Of a stretch of DNA of 64,000 nucleotides, positions 40,765 to 49,468 are shown piece after piece (within the stretch, counting starts at the first letter, position 1; each line of letters opens with the position of its first letter). The stretch is from Pseudomaricurvus sp033283175. Lineage in GTDB: Bacteria; Pseudomonadota; Gammaproteobacteria; Pseudomonadales; Cellvibrionaceae. Where the stretch lies: NCBI GenBank assembly GCA_033283175.1, contig JAWMQM010000001.1, forward strand, positions 1,736,001-1,800,000. Reading direction: 5' to 3'. The notes beneath the pieces were generated by a model. That model worked only from the letters and a program-made list of their open reading frames with translations. It did no database searches and had not been told where the DNA came from. The position numbers and the translations under genes were made by a program.

Positions 40765-41454
40765 TTATACCGCAACCCCAAACAGGTGCCCGACCGCCGC
40801 GGTCAATGCCATGGCCAGCGCTCCCCAGAATGTGACCCGGGCAGACGCTCTTAGTATGGGTGCACCGCCTGCGCGTGCCGCAAGACTCCCCAGCAGCGCC
40901 AGGAAAACCAGCGAAAAGGCTGCGACGAGAAAAATAAGCAGTGACGGCGGTGCCAGCCACGCCACGATCAATGGCAACAGGGCCCCCGCGGTAAAGGTGG
41001 CAGCTGACGAGAGTGCTGCCTGTACAGGCCTCGCCTTGCCATCTTCGGTTATCCCCAGTTCATCCCTGGCATGGGTGCCCAGTGCATCATGCTGCATAAG
41101 CTGTTCCGCCACCTTGCTCGCCAGTGCCGGTTCAAGCCCGCGTGTTACGTAGATGTGGGCCAGCTCCTCTTTCTCGAACTGGGTATTCTCTTCCAGTGAC
41201 TTCAGTTCGATCGCCAGGTCCGCCGCTTCGGTATCGGACTGTGAGCTGACGGAGACATACTCCCCTGCGGCCATAGACATGGCACCGGCCACCAGTCCGG
41301 CCAAACCGGCAAGGAGAATGTCGCTCTGTACGGCACTTGCTGCTGCCACGCCGATAATAAGGCTGCTGGTGGAAACGATACCGTCATTTGCCCCAAGTAC
41401 AGCGGCGCGTAGCCAGCCAATACGGTGGGAGCGATGTATTTCGTGGTGTGACAT
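40765..41454 (-). CDS. VIT/CCC1-family metal transporter
   Basis: The 229-residue membrane protein has the VIT1/CCC1 pattern: RIGWLRAAVLGANDGIVSTSS then LIIGVAAAS, MSMAAGEYVSVSSQSDTE, and a soluble segment with EEKEELAHIYVTRGLEPALA, which binds metal in the family, before C-terminal helices. Family members move iron or manganese into vacuoles in eukaryotes; bacterial versions are less known and probably export or store Fe/Mn. An internal 104-bp piece of this gene is duplicated at 41626-41729. Confidence 0.92.
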   Translation of the reverse strand: MSHHEIHRSHRIGWLRAAVLGANDGIVSTSSLIIGVAAASAVQSDILLAGLAGLVAGAMSMAAGEYVSVSSQSDTEAADLAIELKSLEENTQFEKEELAHIYVTRGLEPALASKVAEQLMQHDALGTHARDELGITEDGKARPVQAALSSAATFTAGALLPLIVAWLAPPSLLIFLVAAFSLVFLALLGSLAARAGGAPILRASARVTFWGALAMALTAAVGHLFGVAV

Positions 41455-41596
41455 TTTTGAGCCTTATAATTTCCTGGTCGGGAGGGATTGGGGTAGTGAG
41501 TTTGTTGCCAAAGTCCGGCAGTTACGTTTGGAAAACAATATCTGGACCTGTGTGTTTACTGTTTCAATAGGGGAGGAAATGAGGAGAATTTAATGG

Positions 41597-41623
41597 ATTT
41601 CAAATGACTCTGACCCCATTGAT
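41597..41623 (+). repeat. REP-like half element next to the VIT duplication
   Basis: ATTTCAAATGACTCTGACCC then CATTGAT shares its core with the element at 35518-35535. It abuts the duplicated VIT segment that starts at 41626, which suggests the repeat took part in the rearrangement. Confidence 0.6.
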
Positions 41624-41625
41624 GT

Positions 41626-41729
41626 TGTTCCGCCACCTTGCTCGCCAGTGCCGGTTCAAGCCCGCGTGTGACGTAGATGTGGGCCAGCTCCTCTTTCTCG
41701 AGCTGGGTGTTCTCTTCCAGTGACTTCAG
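41626..41729 (-). pseudogene. Duplicated internal fragment of the VIT gene
   Basis: This segment repeats 41102-41205 at about 96% identity, coding the same peptide ELAHIYVTRGLEPALASKVA, but with no transmembrane parts. The 61-codon frame that spans it (41556-41741) is a chance product of the copy and its neighbours. Confidence 0.88.
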
Positions 41730-41793
41730 ATTCAGCGTCAAATCTTCGGGTTCGGGTATATCGTACTCTTGAGATATTGATAGGTTTTCCTTA

Positions 41794-42756
41794 TTAATAG
41801 TGCCTATTCGAATGGGTTTTTTCAGATCTATTGAGGTTCTTTCCTAAAATTTTATTTCTAATTCTACGGTAATTATTTCCAATTTTTGATGTTAGTTTTT
41901 GTTCCGAAGGAAGTGAGTTTTTTATAATTAGATTTTCCCATTTACTTTCGGAGTTTGTTGCCGGGTTATTTTTATACCAAAGATTGCCATACAGTTGTGT
42001 TCTTTGGTTGTTCAGGTGGTCATAGTTAGCTTTTACACCATGAAGTGTGTCGAAGCTAGGTGAGAATATAACCATGCTGTTGTTTCTGGTCTGTTGCTTG
42101 TGGGTTGTGCACCATTCCCAGGGGACCCAGCAAGTATCTATTTTGGGGTTTCCCTTCCAGTAAGAGCTGACGTAATCGAATTCACTTTTAAAGCGTAAAT
42201 AATGTGTGTGATGATCCAGTAAATGCGAGTCGCTGTTGGGGTTAATGTTTACCATGTAGGTCAAGGCTTTTCTACGGATGTCGGGGTGGGGGCTGATTTC
42301 ATAACCATCCAGATACTTTTGTATTCCGCAATCGTAATTGCAGTCATTCTTATCTATCCCGAACTTTTCAGCTAGGCATGCAATAAATTCAGGTGATTCT
42401 AGAAATTTCATTAGTGATCTTACAGATTCAGATTTTGGTGATTCTTGCCTTAAAACAATACCGAATCCTTCACATGCGGTGTTGGTTCTTCGTGAGATAC
42501 TTTTTTTACTGTGCCACTCTAGGTACTCCTTATGATTTTCTGTGCACCCAGGGAATTCGATAATCCGATATCCATTGCTGAACAGAATGTCAAGAAGGTT
42601 CTCGTCGCTTGTTGCCGGAGATACTTTGATGTCAAAGCTTTGGGTGATCATCTCAAAGTCTGAGTCTTCAAATAGGTTCTCAATTTCTAAGTGTGGGAAG
42701 GGGGCTTCGATGAGGTTTGCTGACTGAATCTTATCCAGGATGTACTGGTACTTCAT
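41794..42756 (-). CDS. Putative 2OG-Fe(II) oxygenase, AT-rich gene
   Basis: The 320-residue protein shows YLDGYEISPHPDIRRKALTY then MVNINPNS, where HPD can supply the His-x-Asp iron ligands, and later FSPSFDTLHGVKAN, where the His could be the third ligand and the basic KAN-KR region may bind 2-oxoglutarate. The overall pattern is like prolyl-hydroxylase-type oxygenases found in cell-surface and antibiotic gene sets. AAGGAG precedes the ATG. The gene is visibly AT-richer and Lys/Asn-rich compared with its neighbours, a sign of horizontal transfer. Confidence 0.7.
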   Translation of the reverse strand: MKYQYILDKIQSANLIEAPFPHLEIENLFEDSDFEMITQSFDIKVSPATSDENLLDILFSNGYRIIEFPGCTENHKEYLEWHSKKSISRRTNTACEGFGIVLRQESPKSESVRSLMKFLESPEFIACLAEKFGIDKNDCNYDCGIQKYLDGYEISPHPDIRRKALTYMVNINPNSDSHLLDHHTHYLRFKSEFDYVSSYWKGNPKIDTCWVPWEWCTTHKQQTRNNSMVIFSPSFDTLHGVKANYDHLNNQRTQLYGNLWYKNNPATNSESKWENLIIKNSLPSEQKLTSKIGNNYRRIRNKILGKNLNRSEKTHSNRHY

Positions 42757-43015
42757 GGGCTATTGCTCCTTGGTTTCATTGCTATCCTTGATGTTTCTAT
42801 CTAGATCGGACAGTTACATTTACAAATTCCTGCTTTCTTTGGCAGTGCATCTATTCTGGGAGAGCGGTGTGCTGACCTGAACTCTAGGGGCTTCCATGCT
42901 GGGTAGCTCTATGTTTTTCGCCAGCTCCGTTTTTCCTGAACCAGTAAAAAATCAGATATGAGGTCAGTGACCTGATTCATTGCCAGTTCGCCCTTTTAAT
43001 TAGTCTTCCGGCTCA

Positions 43016-43930
43016 CTACTGCACCTCCCCCATAGTCCGCAACGCCACACTGGCCGCCGCCGTCCGGTTCTCTACCCCAATCTTCTGATACACCTGCTCC
43101 AGGTGCTTGTTAACCGTGCGGGGGCTGATGCTGAGGATCTCGCCGATTTCGCGGTTGGTTTTGCCGCAGGCGATCCAGTGCAGGACTTCGGCTTCGCGGC
43201 CGGTAAGGTTGAGTTTTTTCTGGAACAGTTGCTGTTGCGAGATTTCGTCGTTGCCGGAAAGGCGCAGCAGGTACTCTTCGCGGCCCCGCTGTTCCACAAA
43301 AGCCAGGGCCATGGTTTCCGGCAGTTCGGGCAGGCGCATTTTCTGTTGCGGGGTGGGGTGGTTGGCGAGCCATTCGGCAATGCGCTGGCTCTGTGTCTCG
43401 CTCAGGGGTGGTTGGCCGGGGGTGTCGGTGATGGCCAATTGTTGTCTTACCTGGGGGGTAGACCAGAGCAGTTGGCCGCGGGTGTCGACGGTGAGCAGGT
43501 ACTGGCCGGCGGAGTCGAGGGCGGAGTGGGCGCTGCTGGTGAGGCGGGCGTTGGAGAGGTGTACTTTCATGCGCGCCAGCAGTTCGGCGGGCTTGATGGG
43601 TTTGGTGAGGTAGTCGACACCGCCGGCTTCCAGTCCCTTGACGATGTTGTCGGTGTCGGCGAGGCCGGTCATAAAGATCACCGGGATGGAGGCCAGGTCG
43701 GGGTCGGCCTTGAGGGTGCGGCAGGCTTCGAAGCCGTCCATCTTTGGCATCACCGCGTCCATCAGGATCATGTCGGGGCGCAGGCGGCGGGCGATGGTGA
43801 TGGCCAGCTGGCCGTCCAGGGCTACCAGCACGCTGATGCCGGCCTCTTCCAGAGCGTCACTGATAAGGCTGAGGGAGTCCGGGGAGTCGTCCACTACCAG
43901 GATGATGTCTTGTCGGTCCATGTCGCTCAT
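43016..43930 (-). CDS. LuxR-type response regulator
   Basis: The 304-residue protein has a receiver domain (residues 8-125: ILVVDDSPDSLSLISDALEE, phosphoacceptor Asp in MILMDAVMPKMDG, Lys in YLTKPIKPAEL), a middle part (130-240) and a C-terminal LuxR helix-turn-helix (LTGREAEVLHWIACGKTNRE, ILSISPRTVNKHLEQVYQKIGV). It overlaps the sensor gene by 4 bp and is surely its partner. The middle part, about 110 residues, is longer than in NarL-type regulators. The 3' end of this gene also exists as a broken copy at 36874-37230. Confidence 0.95.
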   Translation of the reverse strand: MSDMDRQDIILVVDDSPDSLSLISDALEEAGISVLVALDGQLAITIARRLRPDMILMDAVMPKMDGFEACRTLKADPDLASIPVIFMTGLADTDNIVKGLEAGGVDYLTKPIKPAELLARMKVHLSNARLTSSAHSALDSAGQYLLTVDTRGQLLWSTPQVRQQLAITDTPGQPPLSETQSQRIAEWLANHPTPQQKMRLPELPETMALAFVEQRGREEYLLRLSGNDEISQQQLFQKKLNLTGREAEVLHWIACGKTNREIGEILSISPRTVNKHLEQVYQKIGVENRTAAASVALRTMGEVQ

Positions 43931-46900
43931 GCGTGGTTTGCCTCCAGCAGTTGTTCCAGCTCCTCAAAACGCAGGGCGTAGGCGTACTGGCGCAGCAGTT
44001 CCAGCTGCGGCTCGCTCAGTAGCGCCGCCGATTGTATCTCATCCAGCGTATCGAGCACGCCTTTGCGGTGGCCCACCTGCACTTTGCGCAGCAGTTGCTG
44101 CAGCAGGGGGTGTTCCGGCAGGTCTAGGGTGGTGGTCTCCTGCGGGGGGAGGGCGGCTTCAATATCGTCGCTGTCGGACCAGTAGAGCCACTCCAGCTGC
44201 AGCAGCTGCCCCAGCCTGTCGAGGAACAGCTGGTTGCGGATGGGCTTCACCATATAGTCGTCGTGGGCGAGTCCGTCGTCGTCTGACAGCGGGGCGCCCT
44301 GGCGCTGGTAGGGCGGGGTGCGGTGTTTTTCGTTGGCTTCGGCGGACATCATCATAATCGGGCCGCTGAAGCCCTTGTCGCGAATCAGCCGCGCCAGGTC
44401 CAGGCCGCTGAGGTCCGGCATGTTGACGTCCAGCACAAAGGCGTCGGGCATCTGCTGGTCGCGTTGCAGTTGCTTAAGCTGTTCCAGGCAGTCGCTGCCG
44501 TGTTGGGCTTCGATAACGTTAAAGCCCAGCGGCGCGAGGATGTCGGTGAGCAGGCCGCGGTGCAGGGGCTCGTCGTCCGCCACCATGACCGTGCGGCGGG
44601 GGCCGGAGTAGCCACGGATCACCTTGTTGGGCGGGATCTCGGTGGCGTCGCCGGTGACCCAGGAGAGCATCATGGAGACGGTAAAACAGCTGCCCTTGCC
44701 GGGGGTGCTGCGAATATCCAGGTTGCCGCCCATGATTTCGGTCAGCAGGCGCACGATGGTAAGGCCCAGGCCGGTGCCGGGAATGTGCGACGAGTGGCGG
44801 TTACGCACCCGCTCAAAGGGGGTAAAGATGCGCTCGATGTCGCGGCTGTGAATGCCGATGCCGGTGTCGATAACGGCGAACTCCGCCACCTGGTTGCGGT
44901 AGTAAACGTGAAAATCGACGCGGCCTTTCTCGGTGTATTTGACGGCGTTGGAGAGCAGGTTGGTGAGGATCTGGCGCAGTCGTTTCTCGTCGGTGATCAC
45001 CACCTGCGGCAGGCGGTGGTGCTGGTGGAAGTGGAACTCGATTCCTTTCAGTTGTGCCTGCTGGCGGAACATCTCCACCAGCTGCTCCAGCAGTTCCGGC
45101 AGGCGTACCTGGTTGCGGTAGATGTCGAGCCGACCGGCTTCAATCTTGGAGATATCCAGCAGCCCCTCGATCAGCCCGGCCAGGTACTCGCCGCTGTTGC
45201 GGATGATGTTGAGGGCGTTGTTGTGCTGGCGGGGGATATCCTGTTTGACGGAGAGCAGCTGGGCGTAGCCGAGGATCGACTGCAGCGGCGTGCGCAGTTC
45301 ATGGCTGATGCCGGAGAGGTAGCGGCTCTTGGCGTCGTTGGCGCGCTCGGCCTGCTCCTTGGCGGCCTGCAGCGCCTTGTCGGTCTCTTTGTGCGCCTCG
45401 ATCTCGTCCATCAGCAGCTGCGTCTGGCGGTTGGACTCCTGTTGCGCCACCAGCCGGCTCTCGTGGGCCAGCAGGATCAGCCAGGAGATCACCCCGGAGA
45501 TAATCATCAGGGCATAAAAGATCATCCAGATGGTGGTGCGCAGCAGCTCCGCCTCGGCGGCGTTGTCCGGTCGCAGGTGGCTGTAGATGGCGGAGAGGAA
45601 GGCGGCGTTAATCAGCCCCACCGCTGCCAGGATGCCCAGAAAACGCATGATGCGGGAGTTGAACAGGCGCAGTACCGACGGCGGCGCAAAGCCCTCCAGC
45701 CACTGGTTGAGTTGTGCCCGCAGGCCGGCGTCGGGTTTGCAGGCGTCCAGGCAGCGGGCATCCAGCGAGCAGCAGAGGGAACAGATGGCGCCCTGGTAGG
45801 CGGGACAGTGGCTGATGTCTTCCAGCTCAAACTCACTCTCGCAAATGCAGCACTGGGCCTTGCCGTCCGGCTCGCCCAGCAGCAGCTGGGCGGTGGTGGC
45901 GTCGTTGGTGCCCTCGGCGGGTTGCCATTCGGCGACGGGAATGAGTGTCTGCGAGCGGGCCAGGTAGAAGCGGCCACCGGTGAGCCAGGCGATGGCGGGG
46001 ACCAGCACAAAGCAGGCGCCGAGGCTGATGAAGTGGGCCAGGTAACTGGCGTTCTGGCCGAAGTAACCGAGGTAGCAGACCAGTCCCAGTGCCGACGCCA
46101 GCAGCATGGAGCCCACGCCCACCGGGTTGATGTCGTAGAGGTGGGCGCGACGGAATTCGGTCACCGGCGGGCTCAGCCCCAGCGGCTTGTTGATCAGCAG
46201 GTCGGCAGCGAGGCTCGCCAGCCAGCTGATGGCGACAATGGCGAAAATCCCCAGAACCGCTTCCAGCACCTGATAGATGCCCACCTCCATCAGGATCAGG
46301 GCGATGCTCACGTTGAATACCAGCCACACCACTCGCCCGGGGTGGCTGTGGGTGAGGCGTGAGAAGAAGTTGGACCAGGCGATGGAGCCGGCGTAGGCGT
46401 TGGTGACGTTAATCTTCATCTGCGACAGGATTACCATCACCCCGGAGAGGATCAGCGACAGGTGTGGCATGTCGGTGATGTAGCTGAAGGCCATCTGGTA
46501 AAGGTACACCGGGTCGGTGGCCTTCTCGATGGGCATGGCCTGGGTAATGGCCAGATAGGCGAGGAAGGAGCCCAGCAACATCTTGATGATGCCGATAAAG
46601 ATCCAGCCGGGGCCGGAGAGAATCAGCCAGAACCACCAGCTGACCCGGTTCTCCCGCGTCTTCGGCGGCATAAAACGCAGGTAGTCCACCTGCTCGCCAA
46701 TCTGCGCAATCATGGCGAAGAAGATCGCCACACAGGCGCCAAAGAGCATCAGGTCGAAGCCCTGGTGCTGCGGGTATTCCCGCGCGGTGTACTGGGTCCA
46801 GTTCTCCAGCCGCGGCGCTTCGAACCAGACCACCGCCGCCAGCGCCACAATCTGCAGCAGCAGCCACATGGGCTGGCTGCCCACCTGGAAGCGGCTGATG

Positions 46901-47409
46901 GCCTTGATACCGTGGGTGACGATGGGCACCACCATCAGGGCGCTGATGATGTAGCCCAGCCACAGGGGGATGGCGAACAGGGCTTTCAGTGCCGAGGCAA
47001 AGATGGCGGCTTCGATGGCGAAAAAGATAAAGGTAAAGGAGGCGTAAATCAGCGAGGTGATGGTGGAGCCCAAATAGCCAAAGCCACCGCCGCGGGTGAG
47101 CAGGTCGATATCAAGGCCGTGGCGGGCGGAGTAGTAGCTGATGGGAAAGCCGATGATAAAGATCGCCAGCGATACCGCCAGCATGGCCCACAGCATATTG
47201 ATAAAACCGTACTGGATGGTGGCCGCGGCGGCCAGTGCCTCCAGGGCGAGGAAGGCGGTGGCGCCGAGGGCAGTGGAGCCGATATGGAAAATGCTCCAGC
47301 GGCGCGCGCCCTTGGCGGTAAAGCGCAGGGCGTAATCTTCCAGGGTCTCGTCGCCGACCCATTTATTGTATTGGCGTCGGACGCGGAAGATGGATTGTGT
47401 GGCCCGCAT
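43927..47409 (-). CDS. NCS1-permease-like/histidine kinase/receiver hybrid sensor
   Basis: The 1160-residue protein joins four parts. Residues 1-485 have about 12 membrane segments resembling the nucleobase:cation symporter-1 fold (GDETLEDYALRFTAKGARRW at the start, ALDIDLLTRGGGFGYLGSTI near 100-120). Residues 519-557 are Cys-rich (CCICESEF, HCPAYQGAICSLCC, CLDAC), a probable zinc site. Two more helices follow (588-650), then the histidine kinase with His703 (SGISHELRTPLQ), N box (NLLSNAVKYT) and G boxes (DTGIGI, GTGLGL), and a receiver with Asp994 (AFVLDVNMPDLSG). The permease module presumably senses a nucleobase or related solute rather than transporting it. Confidence 0.93.
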   Translation of the reverse strand: MRATQSIFRVRRQYNKWVGDETLEDYALRFTAKGARRWSIFHIGSTALGATAFLALEALAAAATIQYGFINMLWAMLAVSLAIFIIGFPISYYSARHGLDIDLLTRGGGFGYLGSTITSLIYASFTFIFFAIEAAIFASALKALFAIPLWLGYIISALMVVPIVTHGIKAISRFQVGSQPMWLLLQIVALAAVVWFEAPRLENWTQYTAREYPQHQGFDLMLFGACVAIFFAMIAQIGEQVDYLRFMPPKTRENRVSWWFWLILSGPGWIFIGIIKMLLGSFLAYLAITQAMPIEKATDPVYLYQMAFSYITDMPHLSLILSGVMVILSQMKINVTNAYAGSIAWSNFFSRLTHSHPGRVVWLVFNVSIALILMEVGIYQVLEAVLGIFAIVAISWLASLAADLLINKPLGLSPPVTEFRRAHLYDINPVGVGSMLLASALGLVCYLGYFGQNASYLAHFISLGACFVLVPAIAWLTGGRFYLARSQTLIPVAEWQPAEGTNDATTAQLLLGEPDGKAQCCICESEFELEDISHCPAYQGAICSLCCSLDARCLDACKPDAGLRAQLNQWLEGFAPPSVLRLFNSRIMRFLGILAAVGLINAAFLSAIYSHLRPDNAAEAELLRTTIWMIFYALMIISGVISWLILLAHESRLVAQQESNRQTQLLMDEIEAHKETDKALQAAKEQAERANDAKSRYLSGISHELRTPLQSILGYAQLLSVKQDIPRQHNNALNIIRNSGEYLAGLIEGLLDISKIEAGRLDIYRNQVRLPELLEQLVEMFRQQAQLKGIEFHFHQHHRLPQVVITDEKRLRQILTNLLSNAVKYTEKGRVDFHVYYRNQVAEFAVIDTGIGIHSRDIERIFTPFERVRNRHSSHIPGTGLGLTIVRLLTEIMGGNLDIRSTPGKGSCFTVSMMLSWVTGDATEIPPNKVIRGYSGPRRTVMVADDEPLHRGLLTDILAPLGFNVIEAQHGSDCLEQLKQLQRDQQMPDAFVLDVNMPDLSGLDLARLIRDKGFSGPIMMMSAEANEKHRTPPYQRQGAPLSDDDGLAHDDYMVKPIRNQLFLDRLGQLLQLEWLYWSDSDDIEAALPPQETTTLDLPEHPLLQQLLRKVQVGHRKGVLDTLDEIQSAALLSEPQLELLRQYAYALRFEELEQLLEANHA

Positions 47410-48035
47410 AGTATTTCCTGTTTGATGGACGGGTGCCGGCTTGCTGGTTCTGTTCTGTCCGGCGTGGCTGTTCTGCCTGGTGTGTCCTGCATTTCACGCA
47501 AAAGTCGCGCCATTCTACCAGCGCGCTTACAGGGATAGCAGGCGCCATGGGGCCGGTTTACGTATTAAGCGTCTTGTCGGGGAGTCATCTGCGGCCACAA
47601 GCGGGTGCGGTGACGCTATTTCCCGACGGTAGAGGCACTGAATCGCGGGTTCTTGCCCGTTGCGGGGTTTCCCGCCAGCCGGTGGCTGTTAACGCCAGTT
47701 AACACCTGTGGTCGCAGCCTAAGTGCCTGATTCGATGATGCTTATCCGGCATCGGCACCGAATGCTTTCTCCGGCTTAACAGCTTCCCGTCGTTGCTGGC
47801 GTCGCTCGTCTTATTCAGTCTCAGGGGCACCGTAGCCCTGCCTTACGGTCTGTTCGCAAATTACTTGTAAATCAGGCGCTTGCCAACTCTCTTCCGGTGG
47901 CTGGTACGCATTCTGCTCTTCACTATGCCGGGTCGTTGTAACGCGAGAGCAGGACACCAGCGTGGCAGCGACACAAAGGTGCGACCGCAGGAACGCGGTA
48001 TCTAAAAAATCTGGTTTGATTTAAGGAGAATTACC
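47410..48035 (+). promoter_or_regulatory. Long leader before the Asp-Asn-Ser repeat gene, with a sigma-54-like promoter
   Basis: No gene is seen in these 626 bases. TGGTACGCATTCTGCT at 47902-47917 has the GG-N10-GC spacing of -24/-12 sigma-54 promoters (consensus TGGCAC-N5-TTGC) with two mismatches, and lies 118 bp upstream of the repeat-protein gene. TAAGGAG then precedes its ATG. The sensor-kinase promoter reads leftward from the other end. Confidence 0.45.
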
Positions 48036-49379
48036 ATGATGGACTTCAAGCGCAATCTTCTGGCAGCTGCCATAGCAGTAGGCATGTGTTCCGCAGCGCC
48101 TGTTTGGGCAGACGCGGACAACAACAATGTGGCGGGCTACGGTTCAGTCGCTCAGGATGATGGTACGTTCGACGCCTCTGACAACTCGGATAACTCCGAT
48201 AACTCAGATAACAGTGCCAACGCCAGCGACTCCTTCAAAACCTCGGATTCGTTCCAGGACAACTCCGATAACTCGGATAACTCGGACAATTCCGATAACA
48301 GCGACAACAGCGATCAAGGCAATACCGATCTGGCGGTGAATGAGTCCTTCCAGGATAACTCCGCGGAAGATAACTCAGACAACTCAGACAACAGCGATCA
48401 GGGCAATACCGATGTCGGCATCAATGATGCTTTCAAGGCGGACGCCTCGGATAACTCGGACAATTCAGACAATTCCGACAACTCTGATCAGGGTAATCTC
48501 GACCTGGCGGTGAGCGACTCCTTCCAGGACAACTCCATGGAGGATAACTCAGACAACTCCGACAACAGCGATCAAGGCAATACCGATGTTGGCATCAACG
48601 ATTCGTTCAAGGCGGACAATTCAGACAACTCGGACAACTCTGATAACAGCGACAACAGTGATCAGGGCAATACCGATGTAGATCTCGCTGTCAGTGACTC
48701 CTTCCAGGACAACGACAATACCGACAACTCTGATAACAGCGACAACAGTGATCAGGGCAATACCGATGTTGACCTTGCTGTCAGTGACTCCTTCCAGGAT
48801 AACGACAACACCGACAACTCTGATAACTCTGATAACAGCGATCAGGGCAATGTCGACCTGGCGGTGAGTGACTCTTTCCAGGATAACTCCATGGAAGATA
48901 ACTCTGATAATTCAGACAACTCAGATAACTCGGATAATTCTGACAACTCTGATAATTCAGACAACTCGGACAACAGCGTAGCGATCAACGATTCGTTTAA
49001 AGCTGACAACTCAGACAACTCAGATAATTCGGACAATTCAGATAACTCCGATAATTCCGACAACTCTGATAACTCTGATAACAGTGTCGCCATCAATGAC
49101 TCGTTCAAGATGGATAACAGCGATAACTCCATGACTGATAACAGCACCAATATTGGCGATATCGATATCTCCATGGCGCTGAACGAGTCTGAGTTGAGCG
49201 GTACTGTCTCTGGTAACACTTACATCGGTTCTGCTGCCAACAGCGGTGGTGTGGTGAATAACCAGAACACCATTAACGGTGGTGTCAGCCACTCCGGTAT
49301 TGCGGTCATCAACCAGAACAGCGGTGCCGGAGCCCTTACCCAGGGCAGCGTGACTGTGCAGTCCAACCTGTCGTTGTAA
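48036..49379 (+). CDS. Exported Asp-Asn-Ser repeat protein
   Basis: The 447-residue product has a signal peptide (MMDFKRNLLAAAIAVGMCSA APVWA) and a mature part dominated by runs of DNS separated by hydrophobic-ended spacers of two kinds: DQGNTDVxxxxDSFxxD and SVAINDSFKxD. Roughly ten spacers are present between residues 45 and 385, then a different C-terminus (about 385-447) with LSGTVSGNTYIGSAANSGGV, VINQNSGAGALTQGSVTVQS. No Cys in the mature protein, almost no aromatic residue except Phe in the DSF spacers. Low-complexity acid repeats of this kind suggest an exported, calcium-binding or fibre-forming surface protein. I do not recognise a family; it is not FapC-like in sequence. Confidence 0.85.
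   Translation: MMDFKRNLLAAAIAVGMCSAAPVWADADNNNVAGYGSVAQDDGTFDASDNSDNSDNSDNSANASDSFKTSDSFQDNSDNSDNSDNSDNSDNSDQGNTDLAVNESFQDNSAEDNSDNSDNSDQGNTDVGINDAFKADASDNSDNSDNSDNSDQGNLDLAVSDSFQDNSMEDNSDNSDNSDQGNTDVGINDSFKADNSDNSDNSDNSDNSDQGNTDVDLAVSDSFQDNDNTDNSDNSDNSDQGNTDVDLAVSDSFQDNDNTDNSDNSDNSDQGNVDLAVSDSFQDNSMEDNSDNSDNSDNSDNSDNSDNSDNSDNSVAINDSFKADNSDNSDNSDNSDNSDNSDNSDNSDNSVAINDSFKMDNSDNSMTDNSTNIGDIDISMALNESELSGTVSGNTYIGSAANSGGVVNNQNTINGGVSHSGIAVINQNSGAGALTQGSVTVQSNLSL
48178..49110 (+). repeat. Array of a 9-bp coding repeat (GAYAACTCN and variants)
   Basis: The DNS tripeptide is encoded by near-identical 9-bp units such as GATAACTCG, GACAACTCC, GATAACAGC, in blocks of 3-12 interrupted by conserved spacer segments. 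The array can change length by slippage or recombination without frame loss. It is coding DNA, not a CRISPR array: units are 9 bp and contiguous. Confidence 0.9.
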
Positions 49380-49405
49380 CAACCCTGTGACGCGCAAGCG
49401 TCATA

Positions 49406-49437
49406 GCCGGCCAGTGGTTACCCCGCTGGTCGGCTTT
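49406..49437 (+). terminator. Terminator-like hairpin after the repeat-protein gene
   Basis: GCCGGCCAGTGG and CCGCTGGTCGGC pair over 12 bp (two G-U) around a 5-nt loop, followed by TTT. It lies 27 bp after the stop and 32 bp before the next gene. Partial termination here would make the first gene the most abundant product of the operon. Confidence 0.7.
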
Positions 49438-49468
49438 GCAACACGACAGCCAGGGAAAGGAGCCCGTT

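Noticed and set aside
41556..41741. 61-codon minus-strand gene
   Set aside because: It consists of a copied VIT fragment and flanking sequence, so it is a pseudogene fragment rather than a gene.
44323..46362. Long plus-strand frame opposite the hybrid sensor
   Set aside because: It is rich in Gly, Val, Ala, His and Gln with no domain pattern, a shadow of the sensor gene.
48178..49110. Possible CRISPR array
   Set aside because: Units are 9 bp, contiguous and in coding frame, without unique spacers of constant length; no cas genes.
48842..49219. Minus-strand frame with Leu-Ser-Glu repeats opposite the Asp-Asn-Ser gene
   Set aside because: It is the complement of the DNS coding repeat and has no signal peptide or ribosome site of its own. 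The plus-strand frame has a signal peptide and operon context.
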